Source: Emticicia aquatica | GTDB taxonomy: Bacteria > Bacteroidota > Bacteroidia > Cytophagales > Spirosomataceae | Reading direction: 5' to 3' | Assembly (NCBI RefSeq): GCF_923079645.1 | Contig: NZ_CAKLPY010000002.1 | Location: 682,001-746,000, forward strand | DNA: 64,000 nucleotides | In this document: positions 1 to 9,433 of the stretch, in pieces | Layout of the letters: each line of letters opens with the position of its first letter | How positions within the stretch are numbered: the stretch's first letter is position 1 | The notes under the pieces: model-generated | Told to the model about the DNA's origin: nothing | Seen by the model: only the letters and a program-made list of their open reading frames with translations | The model's database searches: none | Translations under genes and position numbers: made by a program

Positions 1-1117
1 CTGCTTCTTTTTCTCCTTTTTTAATTAAGTAATTTCCCAATCTCAATAATCCTTGCGAACCAATGGCTGCTGCCGAACTATCAACTGGTTCAAAATCATT
101 GTAAGGATTTGCTTTTTTGCCTAGATAATCGCCTAATTTATGCAGATTTGGAGCTCCAGTGTCCCAATATGGAATACCGTCAATCGGAGTCTGTTCGATA
201 TAAAAATCGCAAGTAGCACGGGCAGCTTTCAGCATATAGTTTTCTATCAATGTTCGGCCTCCAAACGCTTCAAGTTCGGAGTCTTCGAGTGTTTCTAAAA
301 ACTCTAATTCTTCCGAAAAACCGCACATTGCCCAAGCCAAGCCACGAGTCCAAGTTGTAAAACCAGTGTAACCTTGCTGCGAATTTGGGCAACGAAAATT
401 ACCATCTTTTACATTAAAAACGCTTTCATGGGCTGTTCTTCCCCAAATATCGTACGAATCTCGTCCTTCTCCGTAAAAAACCGAATAATCTGCCGTAGCT
501 TTTATGTGTTGCAAAGCTCTATCGAGCATATTAATTTTCACATCGCCTTCACCTTGAAAAATATGCCCTAATTGATGGCTCACAACCAATGCCCGACACG
601 AACGAATTGTATCAACAAAAAGTGAATGACTACCATTGAAAGAGTGAATATAACCACCATTTTTAATTGGTGTCCAACGGCTCGCTTGTACCGCTCCCGA
701 AATTTTAAGAGCCAATTCGTAAAAGTTTTTTTCCCATTCATTGAAAGCGATTTTCCCTTCTCGCATGAGGCGTAAAAGATTTCCGTAAGTACTTACATTA
801 TTGAATCCGTGGTCGTGTACACCTATGTGGCTGATGTGTGCAGCCATCACTTTTAGCGTATTTTTACGACCAATTTCAAGAAAATCTTGCTCACTTGTGG
901 CATCAAATTGCAAAATTGCTGAACCAAACTGAAACCCTTGCGTCCATTCTGTCCAACCACGAGTAGTGTATTTCCCTTGTCGGGTAAATACTGGAGAACC
1001 TTTTGAAACATCATAATTTTGTTCGATTGAATGGATTTTTTTTCCAGAAAGCTCCCAAAAAGATTTGAGTTTTGCCGTTAAGTCGGAGGGTTGAAGTTTA
1101 TAATCAATATTAATCAT
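1..1117 (-). CDS. GH88-type unsaturated glucuronyl hydrolase (3' part cut by window edge)
   Basis: The reading frame is open from an ATG at 1117 to the left edge (372 codons, no stop), so the C-terminus lies outside. The translation carries hallmarks of the (alpha/alpha)6-barrel GH88/GH105 hydrolases: the WTRGLAWAM motif near residues 256-264, a YWDTGAP segment and a DSSAAAIGSQGLLRL segment. Such enzymes release unsaturated uronic acids from oligosaccharides made by polysaccharide lyases (family knowledge). I see no signal peptide at the N-terminus (MINIDYKLQPSD), so it is probably cytoplasmic or periplasmic by another route. It follows the isomerase-like gene at 1168 on the same strand with a 50-bp gap, suggesting one transcript. 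The exact substrate cannot be told. Confidence 0.8.
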   Translation of the reverse strand, partial: MINIDYKLQPSDLTAKLKSFWELSGKKIHSIEQNYDVSKGSPVFTRQGKYTTRGWTEWTQGFQFGSAILQFDATSEQDFLEIGRKNTLKVMAAHISHIGVHDHGFNNVSTYGNLLRLMREGKIAFNEWEKNFYELALKISGAVQASRWTPIKNGGYIHSFNGSHSLFVDTIRSCRALVVSHQLGHIFQGEGDVKINMLDRALQHIKATADYSVFYGEGRDSYDIWGRTAHESVFNVKDGNFRCPNSQQGYTGFTTWTRGLAWAMCGFSEELEFLETLEDSELEAFGGRTLIENYMLKAARATCDFYIEQTPIDGIPYWDTGAPNLHKLGDYLGKKANPYNDFEPVDSSAAAIGSQGLLRLGNYLIKKGEKEA

Positions 1118-1167
1118 TTGACATTAATGAGCGATTGATTGGATAAATGAATGAAAATAAAATATTT

Positions 1168-2097
1168 CTACAAACCAGCTTCTTTCAGCCAAGTTTTCAA
1201 TAAAGCCAAATCTTTTTTCATGGCTAAAATAATTTCTTTTTTGTCGATTTTAGGATTTCTTAAACCATTCTCTGCTCCTCCTAAATCATACTCGAAGTGC
1301 ATTGTGATTGGCACATTGATATTATATTGCTTTAATAATTGTAGAAACTTCTTCCAATCAACAATACCTTCGCCCAGCGGACAACCTTCTTTTTGAAGTT
1401 TGCCATCTTTTACTGTCCATTTAAAATCTTTAATTGCCAACGATTTTATGTACGGAGCAATAATTCTAAAACCTGTTTCCCAATTGGCACCACTTTCGGC
1501 AGTAGCATGATTGACGTCATATTGGCAACCCATGAATGGTGAATGAATGTTTTTGAAAATCGGCTGTAAATCCCAAACAGCCGCTCCTAAATATTGCCCA
1601 CCATGATTTTGGTATTCGCCCGAAACCTTGTATTTATTGTTGAGTATCTCTAACTCTTTCATTTGCTTGGCAAAAGCATCCACTTGCTGCATAATATCTT
1701 TTTGCATTTCAAAATGATACCAACCCAAGCGATAATGCTTAATTCCGAGTGTATTAGCGGTTTTCACAATACGCTCTGATGAAGTATCCGCCTGTAAAAT
1801 ACTCGTTGTCATCATCGCAATCTCAATATTGGCTTTTTTAGCTGCATCTACTGCTTTGGGCAAATCGGTTTCGACTTTTTCGGGCAGCACATGGCCATCA
1901 GGCCGCACCGTTAAATCGATTCCATCGAATCCCATTTCGGCAACCGTCTTAGCCAAAATCGTATAATCTTCAATCCAATGTAGTGTTTTAGAAAACACAC
2001 TGATTGTCATGCCCGTAGCAGGTTTTGCAAAAAGAAAATCATTTTTTGCTAAAATAGTACCAGTCAAAGCTGTTCCGATAAAATCTCGTCTCTTCAT
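1168..2097 (-). CDS. Secreted sugar phosphate isomerase/epimerase-like TIM-barrel protein
   Basis: The 309-residue protein starts with KRRDFIGTALTGT, a Tat-like signal, which points to export of a folded protein. The body is an AP-endonuclease-2/xylose-isomerase-like TIM barrel: EMGFDGIDLTV early, a YDVNHATAESG strand with likely metal ligands, and HFEYDLGG near the end. Family members bind a divalent metal and isomerise or epimerise sugars, but many Bacteroidota members with Tat signals have no assigned substrate. It lies upstream of the GH88 gene in what looks like one operon and is divergent from the aldolase gene at 2401. A catabolic role on uronic acid or deoxysugar material is inference from context. 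Confidence 0.75.
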   Translation of the reverse strand: MKRRDFIGTALTGTILAKNDFLFAKPATGMTISVFSKTLHWIEDYTILAKTVAEMGFDGIDLTVRPDGHVLPEKVETDLPKAVDAAKKANIEIAMMTTSILQADTSSERIVKTANTLGIKHYRLGWYHFEMQKDIMQQVDAFAKQMKELEILNNKYKVSGEYQNHGGQYLGAAVWDLQPIFKNIHSPFMGCQYDVNHATAESGANWETGFRIIAPYIKSLAIKDFKWTVKDGKLQKEGCPLGEGIVDWKKFLQLLKQYNINVPITMHFEYDLGGAENGLRNPKIDKKEIILAMKKDLALLKTWLKEAGL

Positions 2098-2400
2098 GCC
2101 TAAAATTAGTAAAATATTTCAGATTGGCTCGATATATATATTACTAATTTTATTTTTTTTAAAACTATTCCATGAAAAAGAAATCTATTTTTTGAAGAAA
2201 AGCTTGAGATTGGCATTTGATTTTTCAATAAAACCGATTTTCTAATGTACAATTTTTTCTAATAAATTTAAAAACGCATATCTTGTAATAAAAAGAGAAT
2301 AAAAAAAGTACAGGTGAGTACATGAAGATTCTTTTCACAAGAAAATAGAATTTTGTAGCACTAAAATCAGAAATAAAAAGTAAACGTTATAAATGCAACT
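2098..2400. other. Divergent intergenic region, isomerase-like gene / aldolase gene
   Basis: This 303-bp AT-rich region separates two divergent sugar genes and must hold promoters for both. I see no exact TAnnTTTG element. It carries GTACA elements at 2247-2251 and 2308-2322, treated separately as a possible operator. No RNA gene or ORF of note is visible. Confidence 0.5.
2307..2322. promoter_or_regulatory. Candidate GntR operator: AGTACA direct repeat, 10-bp period
   Basis: AGTACA occurs at 2307-2312 and again at 2317-2322, one helical turn apart, about 80 bp upstream of the aldolase start. A further TGTACA lies at 2246-2251. GTAC-core sites are used by sugar regulators with a GntR DNA-binding domain and a LacI-type effector domain, such as AraR of Bacillus (family knowledge). 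The gene at 4551 encodes a regulator of this architecture. The assignment is inference. Confidence 0.3.
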
Positions 2401-4482
2401 ATGAAAAAAACACTAACATTCAACCATGTTAGCTATTTATGGGACGACAACAAAGCCGCTGAATTAGCTCAAAATGAAGTAGATTTATTTATTTATCGCT
2501 CAAATCTATTAGGTGCAGATTTACGCCTCACTAACTATGCTGGCGGAAATACTTCTTGCAAAATCACGGAAACAGACCCTGTAACTGGCGAACCTGCAGA
2601 AGTAATGTGGGTAAAAGGTTCGGGTGGAGATATTGGAACTTTGACTAAAAAAGGCTGTGCGAATTTATACATCGACCGTTTACAAGCATTAAGAAAAAGA
2701 TACCGAGGTTTGGCTTTTGAAGACGAAATGGTGGCTTTATTTGACCACTGTTTATTCGACCCAAAATGTGCCGCACCATCTATTGATACACCTTTGCACG
2801 GGCTTTTACCTTTCAAACACATTGACCACCTGCATCCTGACGCACTCATTGCAATTGCTGCAAGTAAAGATGGCCCTGCAATTATGAAAGAAATTTGGGG
2901 CGATACAATGGCTTGGTTGCCGTGGCAAAAACCAGGTTTTGATTTAGGTTTACAACTTTCAAAAACCGTTGAAGAAAATCCAAATCTTAGAGGTGTAATT
3001 TTGGGTGGTCATGGTTTATTTACTTGGGGCGAAACTTCTTTCGATTCATATATCAATACTTTGGAGGTTATCGAAATGGCTTCTGAATATTTGGAGGCCA
3101 ATTATGGCAAGAAAAAACCTGTTTTTGGTGGAGCAAAATTAACATCAAAACCAGCCGAAGAACGTAAACTGGCTGCCGCCGAAATCATGCCAACATTGCG
3201 TGGCTTAGCATCAAGTTATCGCTTAATGGTTGGGCATTTTACGGATGATGCACGAGTATTAGAATACGTAAACTCTAATGATTTAGAGCGTTTGGCACAA
3301 AAAGGAACGAGTTGTCCAGACCATTTCTTGCGTACTAAAATTCGACCAATGGTGCTCACTGGCACATCGAAAGAGTCAATTGAAGCACAGTTTGAAGCTT
3401 ATCGTGCTGATTATGCCGCTTATTATGAGCGTTGTAAACACGATAATAGTCCAGCAATACGAGATTCAAATCCTGTTGTAATTTTATATCCGCAAGTAGG
3501 AATGTTTACGTTTGCAAAAGACAAACAAACCGCTAGAGTTGCTGCCGAGTTTTATACCAATGCTATCAACGTAATGAAAGGAGCGGAAGCCGTTTCGGAA
3601 TATGTTGGTTTAGATGAACAAGAAGCCTTCAATATTGAATATTGGTTGCTGGAAGAAGCTAAATTACAAAGAATGCCAAAACCAAAAGCCTTATCTGGAA
3701 AAGTTGCTTTTGTAACGGGCGGAACGGGCGGTATTGGCAAAGCTATTTGTGAAGAATTATTAAAAGAAGGAGCTTGTGTTGTAGCCGCTGACCGTAATTT
3801 ATTGGCTGAAACTCAAGACGAATTACGCCAAAAATATGGAAAAGATGCTGCAATTACTACTAATATTGATGTGGTAAATCCTGACGTAATTGCCGAATCT
3901 TTCCGTAATACAATTTTACAGTTTGGTGGAGTTGATATTGTGGTAAACTGTGCAGGTCTTTCAATTTCAAAACCGTTAGAAGACCACACAATTGCTGATT
4001 GGGATTTATTGCAAAACGTTTTAGTAAAAGGACAATTCTTGGTTTCACAAGAGGCCGTGAGAATTATGCGTCAACAAGCAACAGGTGGTGATATTGTGAA
4101 TATTGCTAGTAAAAATGCCCTTTTTGCAGGACCAAACAATGTTGGTTATGGCACAGCAAAAGCAGCCCAAGCACACATGACTAGATTATTGGCGGCCGAA
4201 TTAGGCAAAGATAAAATCAGAGTGAATACGGTAAATCCAGATGCTGTTTTGCGTGGAAGTAAAATTTGGGAAGGCGAATGGGCAGAAGGGCGAGCCAAAG
4301 CTTACGGCATAAAAGTAGAAGATTTACCAAAAATGTACGCAGCCCGCACACTTCTCAACGAAGAAATTCTGACCGAAGATATTGCCAAAGCAGTCAGAGT
4401 TTTTGTTAATGGTAGTTTAGCTAAATCAACAGGAAATATTCTGAACGTTGATGGTGGTGTAGCAGTTGCTTTTGTGAGATAA
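2401..4482 (+). CDS. Bifunctional class II aldolase / short-chain dehydrogenase (rhamnulose-1-phosphate aldolase/lactaldehyde dehydrogenase type)
   Basis: The 693-residue protein fuses two enzymes. Residues about 20-410 form a class II (zinc) aldolase domain with GGNTS at 48-52 and histidines H133, H140, H143, H145 and H204 as metal or substrate ligands. Residues about 430-693 form a Rossmann short-chain dehydrogenase with TGGTGGIG from 439 and the catalytic Y583-x3-K587. Family members cleave L-rhamnulose 1-phosphate to DHAP and L-lactaldehyde and then oxidise the lactaldehyde. The fusion is known in several phyla. No rhamnose isomerase or kinase is in the window, so a related deoxysugar phosphate is possible. 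It is cytoplasmic. The regulator gene begins 68 bp downstream on the same strand. Confidence 0.85.
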   Translation: MKKTLTFNHVSYLWDDNKAAELAQNEVDLFIYRSNLLGADLRLTNYAGGNTSCKITETDPVTGEPAEVMWVKGSGGDIGTLTKKGCANLYIDRLQALRKRYRGLAFEDEMVALFDHCLFDPKCAAPSIDTPLHGLLPFKHIDHLHPDALIAIAASKDGPAIMKEIWGDTMAWLPWQKPGFDLGLQLSKTVEENPNLRGVILGGHGLFTWGETSFDSYINTLEVIEMASEYLEANYGKKKPVFGGAKLTSKPAEERKLAAAEIMPTLRGLASSYRLMVGHFTDDARVLEYVNSNDLERLAQKGTSCPDHFLRTKIRPMVLTGTSKESIEAQFEAYRADYAAYYERCKHDNSPAIRDSNPVVILYPQVGMFTFAKDKQTARVAAEFYTNAINVMKGAEAVSEYVGLDEQEAFNIEYWLLEEAKLQRMPKPKALSGKVAFVTGGTGGIGKAICEELLKEGACVVAADRNLLAETQDELRQKYGKDAAITTNIDVVNPDVIAESFRNTILQFGGVDIVVNCAGLSISKPLEDHTIADWDLLQNVLVKGQFLVSQEAVRIMRQQATGGDIVNIASKNALFAGPNNVGYGTAKAAQAHMTRLLAAELGKDKIRVNTVNPDAVLRGSKIWEGEWAEGRAKAYGIKVEDLPKMYAARTLLNEEILTEDIAKAVRVFVNGSLAKSTGNILNVDGGVAVAFVR

Positions 4483-4550
4483 ACTTAGAAAATATATTGT
4501 CAAGAACGAAATGAGTGAATTGAAAAACACTCATTCAATTGCCTAATTTA

Positions 4551-5561
4551 ATGTATAAACTACAATTCAACCCCAATGAAAAGACACCAAAGTACAAGCA
4601 AATTGTGCAGTCTATCATTGCGGATATTGAGCGAGCAGTTTTAAAAAAAAATGAGCAATTACCTTCGATTAGCGAGTTGAGTGAAGAATATTATTTGGCT
4701 CGCGACACCGTAGAAAAGGCCTATCGTGAGCTAAAAGAGCGTGGTTTTATCTCTTCGGTACAAGGAAAAGGCTTTTATGTAAACGGAACTGACAATAATA
4801 AGATGCGTATTTTGTTGGTTTTCAACAAATTAAGTTCTTACAAAAAATTGATTTATTACGCATTTTTGAAAGTTTTGGGCAACAAAGCCAATGTAGATTT
4901 ACAGATTCATCATTACGATGCTCGAATTTTTGCAGAAATTATTGATAATAGTCTCGGGAAATATAATTATTACGTCATAATGCCTCATTTTTTTCCTGAA
5001 AATGAAAAAGGTGCAGCATTAAAAACACTAGAAAAGATTCCGTCGGATGAATTAATCTTACTCGATAAAGATTTACCAGAATACACAAAACCATGTTTGA
5101 GCGTTTATCAAGATTTTGAAAAAGACATTTTTGATGCTTTAGATGAACTCCGTGATTTATTGGAAAAATACAACCGAATGGTTTTGGTTTTCCCGAGTGA
5201 TGGTAATTATCCAAGTGAAATTGTAAAAGGATTTAGACAGTTTTGTGTCAACTTTGGTAAAGATTTTGTCATCAAAGAAAATGCTTTGGATGAAATTCTT
5301 CATATAGGAACAGTCTATTTGGTTGTTGAAGAAACTGATTTAGCCGAATTAGTCAAGAAAACTCGCCAAGTAGATTTTAAATTAGGTGAAGATATTGGCA
5401 TTATTTCATTCAATGAAACAACTTTAAAAGAATTATTAGAGATAACCGTCATTACAACCGATTTTGAAACAATGGGCCGCACTGCCGCAGCTTTATTGCT
5501 TGATAAAAAACAAATCAAAATTAAAAATCCGTTTTATACTATTCGAAGAAGTAGTTTATAA
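4551..5561 (+). CDS. GntR-family regulator with LacI-type effector domain
   Basis: From the ATG at 4551 the protein is 336 residues; an in-frame TTG at 4539 would add four residues, and I prefer the ATG. Residues about 10-75 are a GntR winged helix (LPSISELSEEY, DTVEKAYRELKERGFI, GKGFYV). The rest resembles a periplasmic-binding-protein-like effector domain (MRILLVFNKL start, GIISFNET and VITTDFETMGRTAAALL towards the end), as in AraR-type regulators. Position directly after the aldolase gene suggests that it regulates that locus in response to the sugar or its phosphate. Target and ligand are inferred. Confidence 0.8.
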   Translation: MYKLQFNPNEKTPKYKQIVQSIIADIERAVLKKNEQLPSISELSEEYYLARDTVEKAYRELKERGFISSVQGKGFYVNGTDNNKMRILLVFNKLSSYKKLIYYAFLKVLGNKANVDLQIHHYDARIFAEIIDNSLGKYNYYVIMPHFFPENEKGAALKTLEKIPSDELILLDKDLPEYTKPCLSVYQDFEKDIFDALDELRDLLEKYNRMVLVFPSDGNYPSEIVKGFRQFCVNFGKDFVIKENALDEILHIGTVYLVVEETDLAELVKKTRQVDFKLGEDIGIISFNETTLKELLEITVITTDFETMGRTAAALLLDKKQIKIKNPFYTIRRSSL

Positions 5562-5605
5562 ATAGTTAGCGTTTTAAGTACCAACCTATTATAATTTTTT
5601 AGTAC

Positions 5606-5650
5606 AATCGTCGATAGCAACATTCGTTACTATCGACGATTATTTTTTTA
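5606..5650 (+). terminator. Intrinsic terminator after the GntR gene
   Basis: AATCGTCGATAG at 5606-5617 pairs with CTATCGACGATT at 5630-5641, with three more inner pairs closing an ATTC loop. A T-rich run (ATTTTTTTA) follows on the plus strand. It lies between the GntR stop and the convergent S9 peptidase stop and may also limit read-through from the other side. Confidence 0.8.
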
Positions 5651-8005
5651 TTTTAGTCGCTCTTCAAATAACTTCAAAATACGTTTGTATTCATCCATCC
5701 AAGAAGTTGGCTCAACAAAACCGTGGTCTTCCATCGGGTAACTTGCCATTTCCCAATTTTCTTTTTTGAGTTCAATTAAACGTTGAACCAAACGATATGA
5801 ATCTTGAATATGTACATTTACATCAATCATTCCATGACAAATCAACAAATGCCCTTTCAGACCAGCCGCATGATAAATTGGCGAGCTTTTTCGGTAAGCT
5901 AAACTATCGGTTTGAGGTTCGTTCAAAATGTTGGCCGTATAACCATGATTATATGCTGCCCAATCAGTTACAGGGCGAAGTGCAGCACCAGCAGCAAAAA
6001 CATCAGGCGTAGTAAACATAGCCATCAATGTAATAAATCCGCCATAAGAACCGCCATAAACGCCTATTTTCTTTGGGTCAATGCCGTATTTTTCAACTAA
6101 TAATTTCGCTCCATCAACGTTGTCTTCTAAATCTTTTCCACCCATAAAGCGATAAATACCTGTTCTACTATCTCTTCCATAACCTGCACTTGCACGGTAA
6201 TCTATATCCAGAACTGTATATCCTTTATCGACTAATAAGTTATGAAACATATATTCTCTCGAATAACTACTCCACCATTTGTGAGCATTTTGCAAATAGC
6301 CCGCACCATGTACAAATACAACAGCTTTCTTATTCTTAATCTTTGCATTGGGTTCATAAATTCTAGCAAAAATCTCCACTCCATCACGGGCAGGAAACGA
6401 AATAACTTTGGCATCTTTCCATGCGTAAGTTTTAAATTCATCGGTTAGTGAGAATGTCAACTGCTCACTTTTTGCATTTGCTTGATTTGCTTGCAAAAAC
6501 AATTCCCAAGGCTTATTAATGTATGAATAACGAATCGCTAAAGTCGATTCATCTGGAGAAATCGTTACTTCATTCGCCCCAACCATACTCGTCAACTTCG
6601 TTCTTTCACCACCTTCAACATTCATTTTATAAAAATGCTGCTCGCCTGGATGCACTTCATTTGTAATCAAATAAAACGATTTTTTATCTTTCGATAACTG
6701 GGCTTGTTGTATTTCAAATTTGCCTTTGGTCAACTGTTTTTTCTCACCAGTAACAACATTTACTGTGTATAGATGCGAATATCCATCAGCTTCTGATTGA
6801 AAATAAAGCGTTTGGGCATCTATCCAACCTAAACTTCCTCCACCAAAACTAAACCCGATTCCAGGGCCTCCAACCCAAGCTTCATCATGCTGACGGTCGA
6901 GTAATTTGAGTTTTCCTGTTGCAGGGTCTAGCAACATAATCCAACGGTCTTTATTGTCAATCGAACGAACATTTACAACTGCATAAGTTCCTCCTTCTGA
7001 CCAAATTGGTCCTAAAACGATTACTTTACGGGCTGTTGGTTTCTTTTTAGTTGTATCATTTTTAGCGTAATCTTTCAAGAATTCAGGTTGCTCCATTATT
7101 CCTGGAATATCTTTTGTGATAATTTGATAAACGGTATCTTTTTTACTATCATAAATGAAATTCTCATAAGTTGCCAAAGGTGAGCCAACTTTCGTTCGAG
7201 AGGCTAAGTCTTCGGTAAAACCAGATTCGGTTACATAACTTGGAACAATGGTATTTTTAGCATTTTTTGGTTGAACTGAAAGGCGATATGTAATAAAACG
7301 TAGGTCTGGACTTATTTGTGGTTGTTCCAAACTTTTATCTTCGGTATAAATTTCTTTTGGACGCTTCGGTAAGTCTGATTTTGCTATTTTTTCAGCTTCG
7401 TCTTTCTTTTCTTTGCGTTCCTTCAAAATATCAAACATTGCCAATTGGTCCACTTTCAACCATCTTTCTTCATCATTGGCGGGTTTGGCTTCAGCTTTTT
7501 TACTTCCACTAATAAAATTTGATAACTGTGAAACGCTGCCATCTTCCAAACTCAAACTAAATAAATTGCCATTTTTGGTAAAAATCACTTTGGTTTCATC
7601 TCCACTAAAATATGGATTTGCTTCTCGCTCAATTGTATTGGTTAATTGTTTGACTTTGGACGTTTTAAGGTGCAAAACAAAAATTTCTCCTTGCTTTTCG
7701 TAAACTTTCATTGAGCGACTCAGATTATAAGACCCTGATTGTGCGGGCAAAGCTCGCCTTTCTTTTGGAGAAACTTTCTGTGGCGTCTTATCGGGCAAAA
7801 CAAATTTATACAAGGAGTCACCTTTATTTTTATCAGGATTCCACGAAAAATAAATCGTTTTTGAATCTTCTGACCAAAAGACATTCGTTGGTGAAGTTCC
7901 AATCCATTTAGATTGGTCTTGCATGATTTTTTCGACTGTAAGGGCTTGGCTATACGTTTCTTGAAATAGAAAAACGGCAAGCAGTAGTAATAAAACTTTT
8001 TTCAT
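5648..8005 (-). CDS. S9 family prolyl-oligopeptidase-like serine peptidase, exported
   Basis: I start at the ATG at 8005, which gives 785 residues and an N-terminal signal peptide (MKKVLLLLLAVFLFQETYSQA); the longer frame adds 16 unlikely residues. An N-terminal beta-propeller-like region with WD-like repeats runs to about residue 520. The C-terminal alpha/beta-hydrolase domain carries the triad S653 (in GGSYGG), D728 (in MIDVN) and H761 (in EDHGF). S9 peptidases of the DPP4/acylaminoacyl-peptidase kind cleave short peptides, often after proline (family knowledge). It is likely periplasmic and involved in peptide use. A strong terminator upstream separates it from the LON-domain gene. Confidence 0.88.
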   Translation of the reverse strand: MKKVLLLLLAVFLFQETYSQALTVEKIMQDQSKWIGTSPTNVFWSEDSKTIYFSWNPDKNKGDSLYKFVLPDKTPQKVSPKERRALPAQSGSYNLSRSMKVYEKQGEIFVLHLKTSKVKQLTNTIEREANPYFSGDETKVIFTKNGNLFSLSLEDGSVSQLSNFISGSKKAEAKPANDEERWLKVDQLAMFDILKERKEKKDEAEKIAKSDLPKRPKEIYTEDKSLEQPQISPDLRFITYRLSVQPKNAKNTIVPSYVTESGFTEDLASRTKVGSPLATYENFIYDSKKDTVYQIITKDIPGIMEQPEFLKDYAKNDTTKKKPTARKVIVLGPIWSEGGTYAVVNVRSIDNKDRWIMLLDPATGKLKLLDRQHDEAWVGGPGIGFSFGGGSLGWIDAQTLYFQSEADGYSHLYTVNVVTGEKKQLTKGKFEIQQAQLSKDKKSFYLITNEVHPGEQHFYKMNVEGGERTKLTSMVGANEVTISPDESTLAIRYSYINKPWELFLQANQANAKSEQLTFSLTDEFKTYAWKDAKVISFPARDGVEIFARIYEPNAKIKNKKAVVFVHGAGYLQNAHKWWSSYSREYMFHNLLVDKGYTVLDIDYRASAGYGRDSRTGIYRFMGGKDLEDNVDGAKLLVEKYGIDPKKIGVYGGSYGGFITLMAMFTTPDVFAAGAALRPVTDWAAYNHGYTANILNEPQTDSLAYRKSSPIYHAAGLKGHLLICHGMIDVNVHIQDSYRLVQRLIELKKENWEMASYPMEDHGFVEPTSWMDEYKRILKLFEERLK

Positions 8006-8041
8006 CTTGATGAAGCAAATAAGGGTTGGTTGGTTGTAAAT

Positions 8042-8082
8042 AAAAAAGTGCAATCTCTGTTAGTCAAAGATTGCACTTTTTT
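8042..8082 (-). terminator. Intrinsic terminator after the LON-domain gene
   Basis: AGATTGCACTTTTTT (8068-8082) pairs with its complement at 8042-8056, a 15-bp perfect stem with an 11-nt loop, beginning 1 nt after the stop codon of the minus-strand gene at 8084 and ending in a T run on that strand. Confidence 0.85.
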
Positions 8083-8083
8083 C

Positions 8084-8713
8084 TTAAAAATTCAAAGGGT
8101 CAAGTTCTTTGAAATGCCCATTCATAGCAATTCGTTCTTTGGTTCGTTCAACTTCCGTAACTACTGGAATGATTCGTTCAAGGTGTTCTATTAACCTATC
8201 TTGTCTTTCTTTTTCTGACGAAATTGTTAGCAGTTCATATTCTTCTGCAACTGAAATCCCAATTTTATGCACAATTCGATAGCTAAAAGGCATATATTCT
8301 GGTTTTTCATAATCAACTTTTACTTTCAGAAGGCGGTAAAGTTTTTCGATTAAACTCAATAAATAAGCGTTAATTTCTTCTGTTAAATCTTCATTTTCCA
8401 AAAAAATCACTTCGCCTCCAGCATATAATTTCCCTTTAGATGGATTCTGAAAATCAACGATTCTAAATATCCGCAAACCCTTCGTTTTAATGTCCATTCG
8501 CCCATCGCCATAGCGTTTCGATAGTTGCTTTACTTCTACTTCAGTTCCGTAGCCTAAAAGTTTCCCGTTTACAAAAGATGGAATCCCAAACGTTTTTTTT
8601 TCGTCTAAACATTCATTAATTAACTGTCTATAACGGGGTTCAAAAATATGAAGATTAAGGTCTTCATGCGGAAAAACAACTAAATTTAGCGGAAAAAGAG
8701 GTAAGAAATTCAT
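8084..8713 (-). CDS. LON peptidase substrate-binding-domain protein
   Basis: The 209-residue protein matches the stand-alone LON N-terminal (substrate-binding) domain: LPLFPLNLVVFPHEDLNLHIFEPRYRQL at the start with the typical PL..VV.P...L.L.IFE.RY pattern, followed by GYGTEVEV and RIFRI strands. No ATPase or protease domain follows, so it is not a Lon protease. Such proteins occur widely in Bacteroidota and their role is not settled; binding of unfolded protein is the usual guess. It is predicted to be cytoplasmic. It is isolated by a terminator downstream and a palindromic region upstream (8756-8783). Confidence 0.82.
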   Translation of the reverse strand: MNFLPLFPLNLVVFPHEDLNLHIFEPRYRQLINECLDEKKTFGIPSFVNGKLLGYGTEVEVKQLSKRYGDGRMDIKTKGLRIFRIVDFQNPSKGKLYAGGEVIFLENEDLTEEINAYLLSLIEKLYRLLKVKVDYEKPEYMPFSYRIVHKIGISVAEEYELLTISSEKERQDRLIEHLERIIPVVTEVERTKERIAMNGHFKELDPLNF

Positions 8714-8755
8714 AAAATCAAGAAGGTTCGGCGTTGCAATATTGAATCTATACTT

Positions 8756-8783
8756 CTTTATTCAAATGTATTTTTGAATAAAG
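8756..8783. promoter_or_regulatory. Inverted repeat overlapping a possible promoter of the LON-domain gene
   Basis: CTTTATTCAAA (8756-8766) is perfectly repeated in inverse at 8773-8783 around a 6-nt loop. On the minus strand TACATTTG (8770-8763) fits the TAnnTTTG -7 consensus of Bacteroidota and lies inside the repeat; the -33 box is weak. No T run follows, so an operator is as likely as a terminator for gldH. Confidence 0.35.
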
Positions 8784-8815
8784 AAATGTATGAATATCTA
8801 ACTTCAATTTTTCAA

Positions 8816-9355
8816 CTATTGTTTTGCAGGAAGCGGTTTTTCTATACTAATGCCAACAGACATTACGTAAGGAAGAGGGTCTTGACGCATATATTGCTTC
8901 AATTTGATTGTGTATTGCCCTTTTTTTGGAAACTTAAAATTACGGCTAGAAATCACTTTGTGGTCATAAATATCGCCTAATCCTTCGCCTAAGGGTTTAC
9001 CAGTTTTAGGATTAAAAAGCAGAATTTCTTCTAAGCGATTACTAATTTGCTTCCCATCTTGGTCATAAATGTAACGTGTAATATACAAGTTATTATATGG
9101 ATATTGTGAAGCATTTCTAATCAAAAGAAAAATATTATAAGGTATTTTTTCGTCTTCAACCTTAAACGTAAACGTTGGTATTGTTTTTACGAACCAGTTT
9201 GTGTCCTTAAAATCTTCGTAAGATTTGAAAATTGCGTTGCTATCGCACGATAAACAATACAAAGAGAGCAATAATGACATGGCAAAAACCGCTTTTCTCT
9301 GAGTTTTTTTTGCCCATAATTGCTTACTAATCATATATCCAAAAACATTTTTCAT
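8816..9355 (-). CDS. gldH: Gliding motility lipoprotein GldH
   Basis: The 179-residue protein has a basic n-region, a hydrophobic segment and a lipobox ending at C37 (SLYCLSC), so it should be an inner-leaflet or outer-membrane-anchored lipoprotein. The body (TNWFVKTIPTFTFKVED, YNIFLLIRNASQYPYNNLYI, GDIYDHKV) matches GldH, needed for gliding and surface adhesin secretion in Flavobacterium (family knowledge). It lies downstream of a RicT/PSP1 gene, the usual neighbour in Bacteroidota. ATGs at 9355 and 9334 are both possible; the latter would still give a signal peptide. Whether this strain glides cannot be told from one gene. Confidence 0.88.
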   Translation of the reverse strand: MKNVFGYMISKQLWAKKTQRKAVFAMSLLLSLYCLSCDSNAIFKSYEDFKDTNWFVKTIPTFTFKVEDEKIPYNIFLLIRNASQYPYNNLYITRYIYDQDGKQISNRLEEILLFNPKTGKPLGEGLGDIYDHKVISSRNFKFPKKGQYTIKLKQYMRQDPLPYVMSVGISIEKPLPAKQ

Positions 9356-9379
9356 TTCGATTTCTTAAAGGTCTTAAAA

Positions 9380-9416
9380 ACAAACGTGCCACATTTTTTG
9401 GATATGTCACGTTTGT
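9380..9416 (-). terminator. Hairpin with T run between the RicT-like gene and gldH
   Basis: ACAAACGTG (9380-9388) pairs with CACGTTTGT (9408-9416), with an inner ACAT/ATGT stem. On the minus strand a T-rich run follows. It lies 17 nt after the RicT-like stop and would partly uncouple gldH from it. Confidence 0.6.
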
Positions 9417-9433
9417 CATTTGCTTAATTAATT

